Assembly (NCBI GenBank): GCA_964565775.1
Contig: CAZMGB010000020.1
Location: 1 to 59,795, forward strand
Direction: 5' to 3'
DNA from: CAZMGB01 sp964565775
Lineage (GTDB): Bacteria > Chloroflexota > Dehalococcoidia > DSTF01 > JALHUB01
Length of the DNA: 59,795 nt
This document shows positions 50,012 to 57,969 of the stretch, piece after piece. Made by a program: the position numbers and the translations under genes. How positions within the stretch are numbered: position 1 is the stretch's first letter; each line of letters opens with the position of its first letter. The notes under the pieces are model-generated. The model was not told where the DNA came from, searched no databases, and saw only the letters and a program-made list of their open reading frames with translations.

Positions 50012-52120
50012 GTGGCTCCTTCCACCGAACTCCCCGGGAACATCTTCTACTACGTCATAGTCGTCGGCTTCATCTCGTTCTTCATCGCCGCCGTGGCGGT
50101 GCGCCTCGTCCACTTCCGCGGCGGGCCACGCTATCTCCCGTTTGACGACATATGGCACCGCGTCCGAGACGTTTTCGTCTACATGATCGGCCAGCGGAAG
50201 TTCTACAACCGCATCCTCTGGTACTCGGGCATCCTCCATCCCCTGATCTTCTGGGGCTTCCTCACCCTCCAGATCAGGAGCATCAACTTCCTCCTCGACG
50301 GCTTCCACGAGGATGCCAGCCTCCAGAGCCTTCTCAAGGGCGTCTACACCGGTTATCGGCCCGTGATGGACCTGTTCAACGTGCTCGTCATCGTCGGTGT
50401 GGGCATGGCGGCCATCCAGCGCTTCTTCTGGCGGCCGAAGCGGATGACCCTCAACATCGACGGCTGGATTATCCTCGGCCTGATCTTCTTCCTCATGGTG
50501 ACGGACGTCCTCACCAACAGCTTCCAGATCGCGCTCCACCGCCAGGGTGCCGACTACTGGTCCTTCTGGGCTTTCGGCATGGCCAACCTCTGGGACGCCG
50601 TGGGCCTGCACGGCAGCGCCGCCGAGGCCCTGCACACCGCCTTCTGGTATTGCCATGCCCTCGATTTCTTCGCCTTCCTTATCTTCCTGCCGTTCTCCAA
50701 GCACTCTCACGTGCTGAGCGTGGTATTCAACGTCTTCTCCCGCTCCGGCCGGCCCAGCGGCGTCCTCCAGCCCATAAACGTGGACGCCGTCATGGAGAGG
50801 ATGGAGAAGGGCGAAGAGGGCGTCACCTTCGGAGTCGGCAGGGCGCACGACTTCTCCTGGAAGCAGAAGCTGGACTTCTACACCTGCACGGAGTGCGGGC
50901 GCTGCCAGAGCAACTGCCCGGCCAACCTCACGGGCAAGGAGCTCTCGCCCAAGGCAATCATGGGCGACCTGCGCCACGTCATTGAGCCGCAGGTGCAGCC
51001 CCTTACCCCCTTCGGCATCCGCCTCCACGCCCAGCAGGCGGCCACCAGGAACGGCGGGGCCCCCTCCGACTCCGCAATCGAAGGCGTCGGATTCAACCCC
51101 ATCTGGGACTGCGTCACCTGCGGCGCCTGCCAGGAGGCCTGCCCCGTCCTCATCGAGCACGTCCCCACCATCATCGACATGCGCCGTTACCTGGTGATGG
51201 ACGAGGCCAACATGCCGGAGACCGCCCAGGCCACCCTGGCACAGCTTGAGCAGCGGGGACACCCCTGGCGCGGCACCCCCTTCACCCGCACAAGCTGGAT
51301 GGAGGGCATGGACATCCCCATGTTCACTGGCGAGCAGGAGTACCTGTTCTGGGTCGGCTGCACCGGCGCCCTCGTCGACCGCAACATCCCCATTACCCAA
51401 GCGCTGGCCCGTCTCCTCATCGAGGCGAAGGTCAGCTTCGGCGTCCTGGGCGAGGAGGAGACCTGCTCCGGCGATCCCGCCCGGCGCCTCGGCAACGAGT
51501 ACCTGTTCCAGATGCAGGCGCAGCAGACCATCGAGGTCTGGAAGTCGAAGGGCGTCCAGAAGGTCATCACCAACTGCCCCCACTGCTTCAACACGTTCAA
51601 GAACGAGTACCCCCAGTTCGACGGCAACTTCGAGGTCGTCCACCACAGCGACTTTCTCGCGCAGCTACTCAAAGAGGGGCGGCTGAAGCCCACCGACGGC
51701 ATCGCCCAGAAGATCACCTACCACGATTCGTGCTATCTGGCCCGCCACAACAGAATGACTCAGCCGCCGCGCGACGTCATCGCCGCCCTACCCAACGCAG
51801 AGAACGTGGAGATGCCGCGCTCCCATCGCACCACCTTCTGCTGCGGCGCCGGTGGCGGTCACGCCTGGGTCGAGGAGTCGATGGGACAGCACATAAACAA
51901 TGCCCGCACCGAGGAGGCGGTATCAACGGGCGCCGACGTAATCGCCACCGCCTGCCCGTTCTGTGTCCAGATGTTTGAGGACGGCATTCCCGCCGTTCAG
52001 CCCGAAGAGGAGGGGCGCATGCGCACGATGGACCTGGCGGAGCTCCTGGAGGTCGCTGTGTTAGGTGCGCCCGCCAAGGCCGCCGCGCCCGACACGGCGT
52101 CCGAAGCCGAGTCCGCTTAG
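50012..52120 (+). CDS. fadF: FadF-like membrane iron-sulfur oxidoreductase (ETF:quinone type)
   Basis: 702 residues from a GTG at 50012 with AAGGAGG about 8 nt upstream. The N-terminal 260 residues are a membrane cytochrome-like domain with about five helices (YYVIVVGFISFFIAAVAV and others), as in nitrate reductase gamma/HdrE-type subunits. Two 4Fe-4S motifs follow (CTECGRCQSNCP at 291-302, CVTCGACQEACP at 368-379) and then two CCG domains (TCSGDPARRLGN near 484 with NCPHCF near 521; HDSCYLARHN near 571, CCGAGGGHAW near 610, ACPFC near 647). This is the FadF/HdrD-like layout that passes electrons from ETF to menaquinone. It is directly followed by etfB and etfA. Confidence 0.87.
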   Translation: MAPSTELPGNIFYYVIVVGFISFFIAAVAVRLVHFRGGPRYLPFDDIWHRVRDVFVYMIGQRKFYNRILWYSGILHPLIFWGFLTLQIRSINFLLDGFHEDASLQSLLKGVYTGYRPVMDLFNVLVIVGVGMAAIQRFFWRPKRMTLNIDGWIILGLIFFLMVTDVLTNSFQIALHRQGADYWSFWAFGMANLWDAVGLHGSAAEALHTAFWYCHALDFFAFLIFLPFSKHSHVLSVVFNVFSRSGRPSGVLQPINVDAVMERMEKGEEGVTFGVGRAHDFSWKQKLDFYTCTECGRCQSNCPANLTGKELSPKAIMGDLRHVIEPQVQPLTPFGIRLHAQQAATRNGGAPSDSAIEGVGFNPIWDCVTCGACQEACPVLIEHVPTIIDMRRYLVMDEANMPETAQATLAQLEQRGHPWRGTPFTRTSWMEGMDIPMFTGEQEYLFWVGCTGALVDRNIPITQALARLLIEAKVSFGVLGEEETCSGDPARRLGNEYLFQMQAQQTIEVWKSKGVQKVITNCPHCFNTFKNEYPQFDGNFEVVHHSDFLAQLLKEGRLKPTDGIAQKITYHDSCYLARHNRMTQPPRDVIAALPNAENVEMPRSHRTTFCCGAGGGHAWVEESMGQHINNARTEEAVSTGADVIATACPFCVQMFEDGIPAVQPEEEGRMRTMDLAELLEVAVLGAPAKAAAPDTASEAESA

Positions 52121-52338
52121 ACCCGCAGGCGCTCGAGACCTTTGCCGATTCACGGTGCGCCAGCTTCGACGTTCTCCGCTCTGGACACAGTGGACGCTCT
52201 GTTGTACCTTATTACCGCCCTCCCAGCCGGGCCGGGCCCGGGCGGGCGAGGCTCGGGGCAAGCCGCCCGTCTTGGAGCCGGGGTAGAAGTCCTAGACCCG
52301 GAGACCCCTCTGATCACGAGCAGCCAAGGAGGAGCTCT

Positions 52339-53148
52339 ATGCCGCTCAACATGATCGTCTGCGCGAAACAGATCCCCGACCCGGAGGCTCCCGCCTCAAG
52401 CTTCAAGATCGACGAGGCGGCCAAGAAGATGGTGCCGGCAGCCGGCGTCTCCTCGGTCATAAGCCAGTTCGATGAGCTGGCGATCGAGGCGGCACTGCGC
52501 ATCAGGGACGCCAAGGGCGAGGGCAAGATCACGATCATCACCATGGGCCCCGCCAGCGCCCGCGACGTTCTTAAACACGGCCTTGCCATGGGCGCCGACG
52601 AGGGCGTCCTCCTCTCCGACGACGCCTTCGCGGACAGCGACAGCTACTCCACCGCCGTCGCCCTCTCCGCAGCCATCAAGAAGATCGGCGAGTTCGACCT
52701 CGTCCTTTGCGGTCGCCAGGCCGCCGACTGGGACATGGGAGCGACCGGCTCGGCCATAGCCGAAACGCTCGATATCCCCTGCGTCAGCATCGCCAAGGCC
52801 GTCGAGGTCAAGGACAGCAAGGCTATCGTAGAGCGCGTCCTGAGCGATGGCTACGAGACCGTCGAAGCATCGCTGCCCTGCGTCGTCAGCATCAGTAACG
52901 AGCTCGGCGAACCGCGCTACCCGAAGCTCCAGCAGATCATGATGGCCGCCCGCAAGGAGGTCACTACGTGGTCCGCCGCCGACCTCGGCCTGGACGCCTC
53001 CCAGCTTGGCCCGCAGGGCGCCCGCCTCAACCTCGAGCGCCTCTACGCGCCGGTGAGCGATATCGAGTGCGAGATCATGGAAGCTGAGACGCCGGAAGAG
53101 GCGGCCCAGAAGCTGGCGGGCCGCCTGCGCGAAGCCAAGGTCATCTGA
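52339..53148 (+). CDS. etfB: Electron transfer flavoprotein, beta subunit
   Basis: 269 residues, ATG with AAGGAGG upstream. Motifs of EtfB: VCAKQIPDPE at the N-terminus, INxxDELAIEAALRI (here SQFDELAIEAAL), ITMGPASARDVLKHGLAMGAD, FDLVLCGRQAADWDMGATG and EPRYPKLQQIMMAA, including the ADxDTGATG-like AMP/FAD segment. It accepts electrons from acyl-CoA dehydrogenases (none seen in this window) as part of the heterodimer with the next gene. It lies 218 nt after fadF and 50 nt before etfA. Confidence 0.92.
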   Translation: MPLNMIVCAKQIPDPEAPASSFKIDEAAKKMVPAAGVSSVISQFDELAIEAALRIRDAKGEGKITIITMGPASARDVLKHGLAMGADEGVLLSDDAFADSDSYSTAVALSAAIKKIGEFDLVLCGRQAADWDMGATGSAIAETLDIPCVSIAKAVEVKDSKAIVERVLSDGYETVEASLPCVVSISNELGEPRYPKLQQIMMAARKEVTTWSAADLGLDASQLGPQGARLNLERLYAPVSDIECEIMEAETPEEAAQKLAGRLREAKVI

Positions 53149-53198
53149 GAGACGCCTCGGCCTCTCTTGAGGAGTTATGTGGTAAGGAGTTATCTGCG

Positions 53199-54188
53199 AT
53201 GGCGAACGAAAACGGAATCTTGATCCTGGCAGAGGTCGCCGAGGGCCAGCTCTTGCCCGTGGGCGCCGAGCTGCTCGGCGCCGCGCGCCGGCTCGCCGGC
53301 GAGCTCAACCAGCCTGTCTACGCCGCCCTCCTCGGCTCCGGCGTCGAGGGTCTCGCCCAGGAAGCTATCGCCTTCGGGGCAGACAAGGTCTTCGTCGCCG
53401 AAGACCCGCTTCTGGCCGAATACAACACCGACACCCACACGGCCGCCATGCAGAAGGTGTGCGCCGAAGCCAACCCGTCAGTCGTTCTCTTCGGCCAGAC
53501 CAACGTCGGCCGCGACCTGGCGCCGCGCCTCGCCTTCCGCCTGGGCACCGCCGTCGCCCTGGACTGCATCGAACTGGGAGTCGACTCGGGCAAGCTGCTC
53601 ATGACCCGCCCCTGCTACGGCGGCTCCGCCCTGGCCATCCACACCTGCAAGACCATGCCCCAGATCGCCACCGTCCGCGCCAAGTCCCAGGAGCCCCTGG
53701 AGCGCGACGCCTCCCGCAGCGGCGAGGTCACGAAGGTGGAAACCGGGCTCGACGCCTCCATCCTCCGCGCCAAGGTTGTCGAGCGCAAGAAGGCAGAGGC
53801 CGAGGGCATCCGCCTTGAGGATGCGGAGGTCGTGGTCTCCGGCGGCCGCGGCATCGGTAGCGCCGAGGGCTTCGCCGTGCTGGAGGAGCTTGCCCAGGTT
53901 CTGGGCGGCGCTGTCGGTGCCAGCCGCGCCGCCTGCGACCTCGGCTGGCGGCCCGTGGCCGACCAGATCGGTCTCACCGGCAAGGTGGTCAGCCCCACCC
54001 TCTACATCGCAGTCGCCATCTCTGGAGCGAGCCAGCACATGACCGGCTGCTCAGGCTCCAAGAACATCGTGGCCATCAACAAGGACCCAGAGGCAGGCAT
54101 CTTCAAGACTTCCCGCTTTGGCATCGTCGGCGACTACAAGCAGGTGATGCCACCTCTGCTGGAGGCCTGCCGCAAGCTGAAGAGCTAG
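53199..54188 (+). CDS. etfA: Electron transfer flavoprotein, alpha subunit
   Basis: 329 residues. The C-terminal FAD-binding domain is complete: VVSGGRGIGSAEGFAVLEELAQ, GASRAACDLGWRPVADQIGLTGKVV, SPTLYIAVAISGASQHMTGC and IVAINKDPEAGIFKTSRFGIVGDYKQV. FAD is bound by the second motif group. Start ATG with GGAG-like AAGGAG nearby. Followed by a strong terminator. With EtfB it would relay electrons from flavin acyl-CoA dehydrogenases to the FadF-like protein. Confidence 0.92.
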   Translation: MANENGILILAEVAEGQLLPVGAELLGAARRLAGELNQPVYAALLGSGVEGLAQEAIAFGADKVFVAEDPLLAEYNTDTHTAAMQKVCAEANPSVVLFGQTNVGRDLAPRLAFRLGTAVALDCIELGVDSGKLLMTRPCYGGSALAIHTCKTMPQIATVRAKSQEPLERDASRSGEVTKVETGLDASILRAKVVERKKAEAEGIRLEDAEVVVSGGRGIGSAEGFAVLEELAQVLGGAVGASRAACDLGWRPVADQIGLTGKVVSPTLYIAVAISGASQHMTGCSGSKNIVAINKDPEAGIFKTSRFGIVGDYKQVMPPLLEACRKLKS

Positions 54189-54229
54189 ACTCGTACAAGG
54201 ATCCGCGCCCGAAGGCCGGCCCCAAACCG

Positions 54230-54262
54230 AAGGCCAGGCTTAAGCCTGGCCTTCCTGTCTTA
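54230..54262 (+). terminator. Strong hairpin terminator of the fadF-etfBA operon
   Basis: AAGGCCAGGCT (54230-54240) pairs perfectly with AGCCTGGCCTT (54243-54253), an 11-bp stem with a 2-nt loop, followed by CCTGTCTTA. The T tail is weak, but the placement after etfA supports a terminator. Confidence 0.65.
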
Positions 54263-54300
54263 TGTTGGATCCACCCAACCGGACGAGACCGCCCCTCGAA

Positions 54301-54330
54301 TTGACACTAGTTGTCACGCACAGATATCAT
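54301..54330 (+). promoter_or_regulatory. Promoter with overlapping palindrome before the gene at 54373
   Basis: A perfect TTGACA (54301-54306), an 18-nt spacer and TATCAT (54325-54330). TGACA and TGTCA arms around CTAGT overlap the -35, a likely operator. Leader about 35 nt. Confidence 0.6.
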
Positions 54331-54372
54331 CACTGAGATGCGAGTTCCCCTAATCGGCCGCGTCGCCAGCAC

Positions 54373-55152
54373 ATGAGCAAGCTGAGAGAGCAGATCCGGC
54401 GGGCTGTCCAAGCGGACTCGAAGCCCATGGGCTTCGCCGCTGTTGCCCACGCCCCCAACCCGTCGGTGCTCCTCGCCGTCTCCTTCTCCGCTCCCGCCGC
54501 TGACCGCGCCGCCCAGGCGCTGGCCCAGGGAGCGGACACCTGCCTCTTCGCGCTGAGCGAGGTCAGGCCCTCAGAGCTGGAAGCCATCGTCAAGGCGGCG
54601 GGCGATGCCCCGTGCGGCGTCTGGCCCCGCCACCTCGACGCACAAGTCGTCAACGAGCTCAGCCAGGCCGGCATCGACTATGCTGTCTTTGACCCGGAGG
54701 CCACCAGGGCGGCGGCGCTCCTCGACTCCCACCTCGGCTACGTCCTCGCCCATGAGCGCGACCTCGCAGACATCCATGTCCGTGCGCTGCAGTCGCTGCC
54801 CCTGGACGCCATCTTCCTCAGTCGCTGGCAGGAGCCACTGACAGTTCGCGGCGAGCTAGACCTCATCAGAGTCGCCAGTCTCGCGAATACGCCCGTAATG
54901 CTCACCCTTTCGCCAGGATTTGACGCCACAGAGCTCGAATGCCTGCGTGACGTGGGCGTTGCCGTCGTTTCCCTCGACTGCGACCGCAAGGAGGCCCTGG
55001 AGGCCCTGCCGGCGCTGCGCAAGGCTATCGACACCCTGCCACCGCGCCGTCGCCGCCGCGAAGAGCACCCCGAGGCTCTCCTCCCCCGCACCGAGCCCGG
55101 CTCGGTTCCCCCGGCGGACGAGGAGGAAGAAGGGGACGACGAGTCCTGGTAG
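54373..55152 (+). CDS. Unknown protein, possibly TIM-barrel-like
   Basis: 259 residues, no signal or membrane helix. Alternating strands and helices with phased ends (PMGFAAVAHAP, VLLAVSFSAPAADRAAQALAQGADT, GIDYAVFDPEATRAAALL, DAIFLSRWQEPLTVRGELDLIRVASL, TPVMLTLSPGFDATELECLRDVGVAVVSLD) resemble a TIM barrel, but I cannot assign a family. The C-terminal 45 residues are highly charged (PPRRRRREEHPEALL then an acidic tail). It has its own strong promoter and precedes a MerR regulator by 53 nt, whose promoter lies between them. Confidence 0.7.
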   Translation: MSKLREQIRRAVQADSKPMGFAAVAHAPNPSVLLAVSFSAPAADRAAQALAQGADTCLFALSEVRPSELEAIVKAAGDAPCGVWPRHLDAQVVNELSQAGIDYAVFDPEATRAAALLDSHLGYVLAHERDLADIHVRALQSLPLDAIFLSRWQEPLTVRGELDLIRVASLANTPVMLTLSPGFDATELECLRDVGVAVVSLDCDRKEALEALPALRKAIDTLPPRRRRREEHPEALLPRTEPGSVPPADEEEEGDDESW

Positions 55153-55162
55153 AAGCCTAACC

Positions 55163-55192
55163 TTGACGTAGGCGTTAACGCATCACTATAAT
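55163..55192 (+). promoter_or_regulatory. Promoter/operator of the MerR-family gene
   Basis: TTGACG (55163-55168), an 18-nt spacer and a perfect TATAAT (55187-55192). The spacer holds the perfect palindrome GCGTTAACGC (55172-55181), the position where MerR-family proteins bind and remodel promoters. The -10 overlaps the first possible ATG (55191), so the gene must start later. Confidence 0.72.
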
Positions 55193-55205
55193 GGTATCGA
55201 TCACG

Positions 55206-55691
55206 ATGCCATCCAGCAGGTCCACCGCTGCCACCAAGCCAGAAGACGCTTACCTCCAGATCGGCGAGGTCGCCGAGCGAACCGGCGTCACGCAGCGCAC
55301 CCTCCGCTTCTACGAGGAGAAGGGCCTCCTCAAGCCGCCAACACGGCTGGAAGGGGGCTTCAGGCTCTACTCAGAGGAAGACGTCCGGCGCGTCGAGCAG
55401 ATAAAGCAGCTCCAGAAGCTCCTCGGGTTCACCCTCGCCGAGATCAAGGAGATGGTGGAAGCCCAGGAGATCAAGCAGCAGCTTCGCGCCGAGTACCGAC
55501 CGGGGGCCGACGTGGCGGAGCGCAAGGAGCGCATCACCCGCGCCATGGAACTGACGGAACGGCAGCACGCGGTCATCCGCCAGAAAGTCGACGCGCTGCT
55601 GGAGATGAAGAGCCACCTGGAGGAGAAGCTAGAGAAGTACCGTGGGTGGCTTGAGCAGTTAGAGAAGAGCGCCGGCGCCCGCCCGCGCTAA
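55206..55691 (+). CDS. MerR-family transcriptional regulator
   Basis: 161 residues. The HTH (LQIGEVAERTGVTQRTLRFYEEKGLL, about 17-42) and wing (PPTRLEGGFRLYSEEDVRRVEQI) are typical MerR, followed by a long coiled coil (about 100-155) for dimerisation; no cysteine metal site is visible, unlike metal-sensing MerR proteins. The ATG at 55206 is chosen because the TATAAT of its promoter covers 55191; transcription would start at or just before this ATG, giving a nearly leaderless mRNA. Autoregulation through the palindrome in the spacer is likely. Control of the acyl-CoA genes, as with LiuR-like MerR regulators, is inference from context. Confidence 0.83.
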   Translation: MPSSRSTAATKPEDAYLQIGEVAERTGVTQRTLRFYEEKGLLKPPTRLEGGFRLYSEEDVRRVEQIKQLQKLLGFTLAEIKEMVEAQEIKQQLRAEYRPGADVAERKERITRAMELTERQHAVIRQKVDALLEMKSHLEEKLEKYRGWLEQLEKSAGARPR

Positions 55692-55773
55692 TCTATTACC
55701 GGAGCACACACCCAGCGGACGCCGCCTCCCATTCACCTCACGGCCCCTGCCCCGCCGCCACCGCAGCACCCGC

Positions 55774-56166
55774 CTAATGCTCTGCGCTCTGGTCCGGGGG
55801 CGGCTTCACCAGTCCCAGACGGCGACGCAGCAGATAGCCAGCGGACCCGACGACTACCGCCGTCACCGCCGCGCCGAAGGTGGCCAGGGACACCAGCACC
55901 CGGTCATTACCCTCGTCCTCCGCCTGATCCATCTGGACAGCGTGGCCGGGGGCTATGCCGTAGCCTTCCGCGGACACGGCGCGCGACGATACCACGTCGC
56001 GCGCTGCCGCTGGCCCCGTGCGGCTCGGCTCGCCCTGCGCCCCGGCTGACGCCGAAAGAGAAGAGGCCAGAACGAGCAGCGCAGCCAGCACCACGATGCC
56101 GATTCCGGCCCTCCATGCCTTCAAGCCTATCCTCCTGCTGGGCAGCGTAGCTCGCGCCGCCGCCAT
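55774..56166 (-). CDS. Small exported membrane-anchored protein of unknown function
   Basis: 130 residues from the ATG at 56166, two nt below the stop of the alanine racemase gene, so it is co-transcribed with it; a GTG at 56196 is an alternative start. A signal segment (GIGIVVLAALLVLASSLSASAGAQG) precedes a short polar region and a C-terminal helix (LVSLATFGAAVTAVVVGSAGYLLRRR). The layout resembles small tail-anchored or envelope proteins. No family recognised. Confidence 0.6.
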   Translation of the reverse strand: MAAARATLPSRRIGLKAWRAGIGIVVLAALLVLASSLSASAGAQGEPSRTGPAAARDVVSSRAVSAEGYGIAPGHAVQMDQAEDEGNDRVLVSLATFGAAVTAVVVGSAGYLLRRRLGLVKPPPDQSAEH

Positions 56167-56167
56167 T

Positions 56168-57394
56168 CTAGCACCCCGCTCCTGTACGAGCGACACGTTG
56201 CTCTGCCCCCTCTTCCTCCGAGGCCGTTTCCAGCAGGCTCTCCACCGCCACTACCTGCCCAGCCCGGCGGTAGACGCGCGGCACGCGAGCCGTGATGCCG
56301 CACAGGATCTCGTAGTTGATCGTGTCGCACAGCTCCGCCAGCTCCTCGACCGCTATCTGCTCATCGCCCTGCCGGCCGACGAGCACCACTTCGTCGTCGA
56401 GCTGCACCTCCGGAACTTCTGTCACGTCGGCTACGCACATGTCCATCGCCACCCGACCGACGATAGGCGCTCGACGCCCCCGCACGAGGACGCTGCCACG
56501 ATTCGAGAGGGCCCGCCGCAGCCCGTCCCCGTAGCCGCACGCCACCAGAGCGATGGCGCTCGGCCTCTCGGCCCGCCAGGTACGGCCGTAGCTCACCGTC
56601 TCCCCCGGCGATAGCTCCTTCAGGCGCGCCACGCGGCTCTTCAGCGACAGCACCGGCCTCAGGGCCACCGACCGGCTGACCTCGCTCGACGGGTAGCAGC
56701 CGTAGATGCCAATGCCCGTGCGCACCATGTCCAGCGACAGCTCCGGCATGTCCATCAGGGTCGCGGTGTTGGCTACATGTCTCATCGGGATCCAGCGCAC
56801 CCGCTCTGCCACCTCCATGAACACGTCGAATTGCGCCCGCGTGAACGCCTTGTCGCCCTCATCGCCGGACGCGAAGTGGGTGAAGAGGCCCTCCACCTCG
56901 ATGCCCGGCAGCCCGCGCAGGAACTCGGCCGACGGCAGCAGCTCCTCCGGCGGCACGCCGAAGCGATTCAGCCCCGTCTCAACCTTGAGGTGAACCCGCT
57001 GGATGACGCCCCGCTCGACGGCCTGGCCCGACAGGGCCAGCGCCAGCTCCCGCGAGTTCACCGTCGGCGTCAGCGACATCTCGAGGACGCGTTCCGCCTG
57101 ACCCGGCATCGTAGGGCCCATCACCAAGATGGGGGCGGTGATGCCCCCGAGCCGTAGCTTCTCGCCCTCCTCGACGCTGATGACGGCCAGACGGTCCGCG
57201 CCGGCCGCCAGCGCCGCCCGCGACACCGCGACGGCTCCGTGGCCGTAGGCGTTCGCCTTCACCACCGCCATCAGTGCGGCGCCGCCCGCCTTCTCTTTCA
57301 GCTCCCGCACGTTGTGGGCCAGCGCATCGAGGTCTACGTCAGCCCACACCGGGCGTGCCTGCCAGCTCCCGGCGCCTCTTTCTCGCCCTTCCAT
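56168..57394 (-). CDS. alr: Alanine racemase
   Basis: A 408-residue PLP enzyme interconverting L- and D-alanine for peptidoglycan. The PLP Lys46 lies in MAVVKANAYGHG, the catalytic Tyr about 268 in ETVSYGRTW, and a metal/phosphate-binding pattern HFASGDEGDK, GLNRFG and VGRVAMDMCVADV are all present. The ATG at 57394 is preferred over the frame start at 57445, which would add a non-homologous hydrophobic tag and run across the upstream terminator. A C-terminal extension of about 25 residues (SEEEGAEQRVARTGAGC) is dispensable-looking. Confidence 0.9.
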   Translation of the reverse strand: MEGRERGAGSWQARPVWADVDLDALAHNVRELKEKAGGAALMAVVKANAYGHGAVAVSRAALAAGADRLAVISVEEGEKLRLGGITAPILVMGPTMPGQAERVLEMSLTPTVNSRELALALSGQAVERGVIQRVHLKVETGLNRFGVPPEELLPSAEFLRGLPGIEVEGLFTHFASGDEGDKAFTRAQFDVFMEVAERVRWIPMRHVANTATLMDMPELSLDMVRTGIGIYGCYPSSEVSRSVALRPVLSLKSRVARLKELSPGETVSYGRTWRAERPSAIALVACGYGDGLRRALSNRGSVLVRGRRAPIVGRVAMDMCVADVTEVPEVQLDDEVVLVGRQGDEQIAVEELAELCDTINYEILCGITARVPRVYRRAGQVVAVESLLETASEEEGAEQRVARTGAGC

Positions 57395-57406
57395 AATCAA
57401 TCCCAG

Positions 57407-57427
57407 AAAAAAAGGGCCCGCCGGCCC
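57407..57427 (-). terminator. Rho-independent terminator
   Basis: On the minus strand GGGCC, a 4-nt loop and GGCCC are followed by seven T (A run at 57407-57413). It overlaps the stop of the gene at 57427-57909 and lies just before alr, so alr probably has its own promoter or depends on read-through. Confidence 0.72.
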
Positions 57428-57909
57428 TACGGCACCAGCGCCCACTCCTTAGGCAGTCGATAGCTGAAGACGTCTGCCGTCATCCGCGTGCCGTCGAAGA
57501 CGCGCCCGCGCCCCATGCGGTTGATCTCCCAGTAGGTGTTCTGAAGCTGGATGATGCGCTTCGCGCGCAGGTTGAACAGCACCGCACCCGCCTTCACCGG
57601 CCGCAGGCTCGTCTCGCGCGTGACCTCGTCCACCACACGGAACACCGGCTGCTCGTGGGGGACGCACAGCTCGAGCGCCCGATGGATCGCATCGTAACGG
57701 CCCTCGACGTTCCGCTCGTCGAAGATCGCCAGGCCGCCCAGCACGTACTCGCGCAGGCTCCCGTAGTAGGGAGCGATGCCGTCGAGAAGCTCCTCGAGGC
57801 TGCCCGCGTTCAGGGCGCACGCCTTTACGAGGGCGGGCAGAGCATCGGCATGGGCCACGAAGCTCACCCCGCCCTGGCCATCGATGATCGTGAAGCGCAT
57901 CACGTTCAT
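57427..57909 (-). CDS. Conserved-looking protein of unknown function
   Basis: 160 residues, soluble. Regular helices (ALPALVKACALNAGSLEELL) and a strand-rich C-terminal half (KAGAVLFNLRAKRIIQLQNTYWEI, RMTADVFSYRLPKEWALVP). No motif I recognise, and no cysteine cluster or membrane helix. It is alone between a divergent lipoprotein gene and alr, with its own terminator at its end. Homologues would be expected in related genomes because the frame is compact and free of low-complexity sequence. Confidence 0.7.
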   Translation of the reverse strand: MNVMRFTIIDGQGGVSFVAHADALPALVKACALNAGSLEELLDGIAPYYGSLREYVLGGLAIFDERNVEGRYDAIHRALELCVPHEQPVFRVVDEVTRETSLRPVKAGAVLFNLRAKRIIQLQNTYWEINRMGRGRVFDGTRMTADVFSYRLPKEWALVP

Positions 57910-57969
57910 GGCACGCTCGCAAAGCCTTTACGGGGCCCGTCGGCAAAGTGTAGCATTGGCTCCGAAACA

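Noticed and set aside
55191..55205. First ATG of the MerR frame
   Set aside because: It is part of the TATAAT -10 element, so it cannot be in the transcript made from that promoter.
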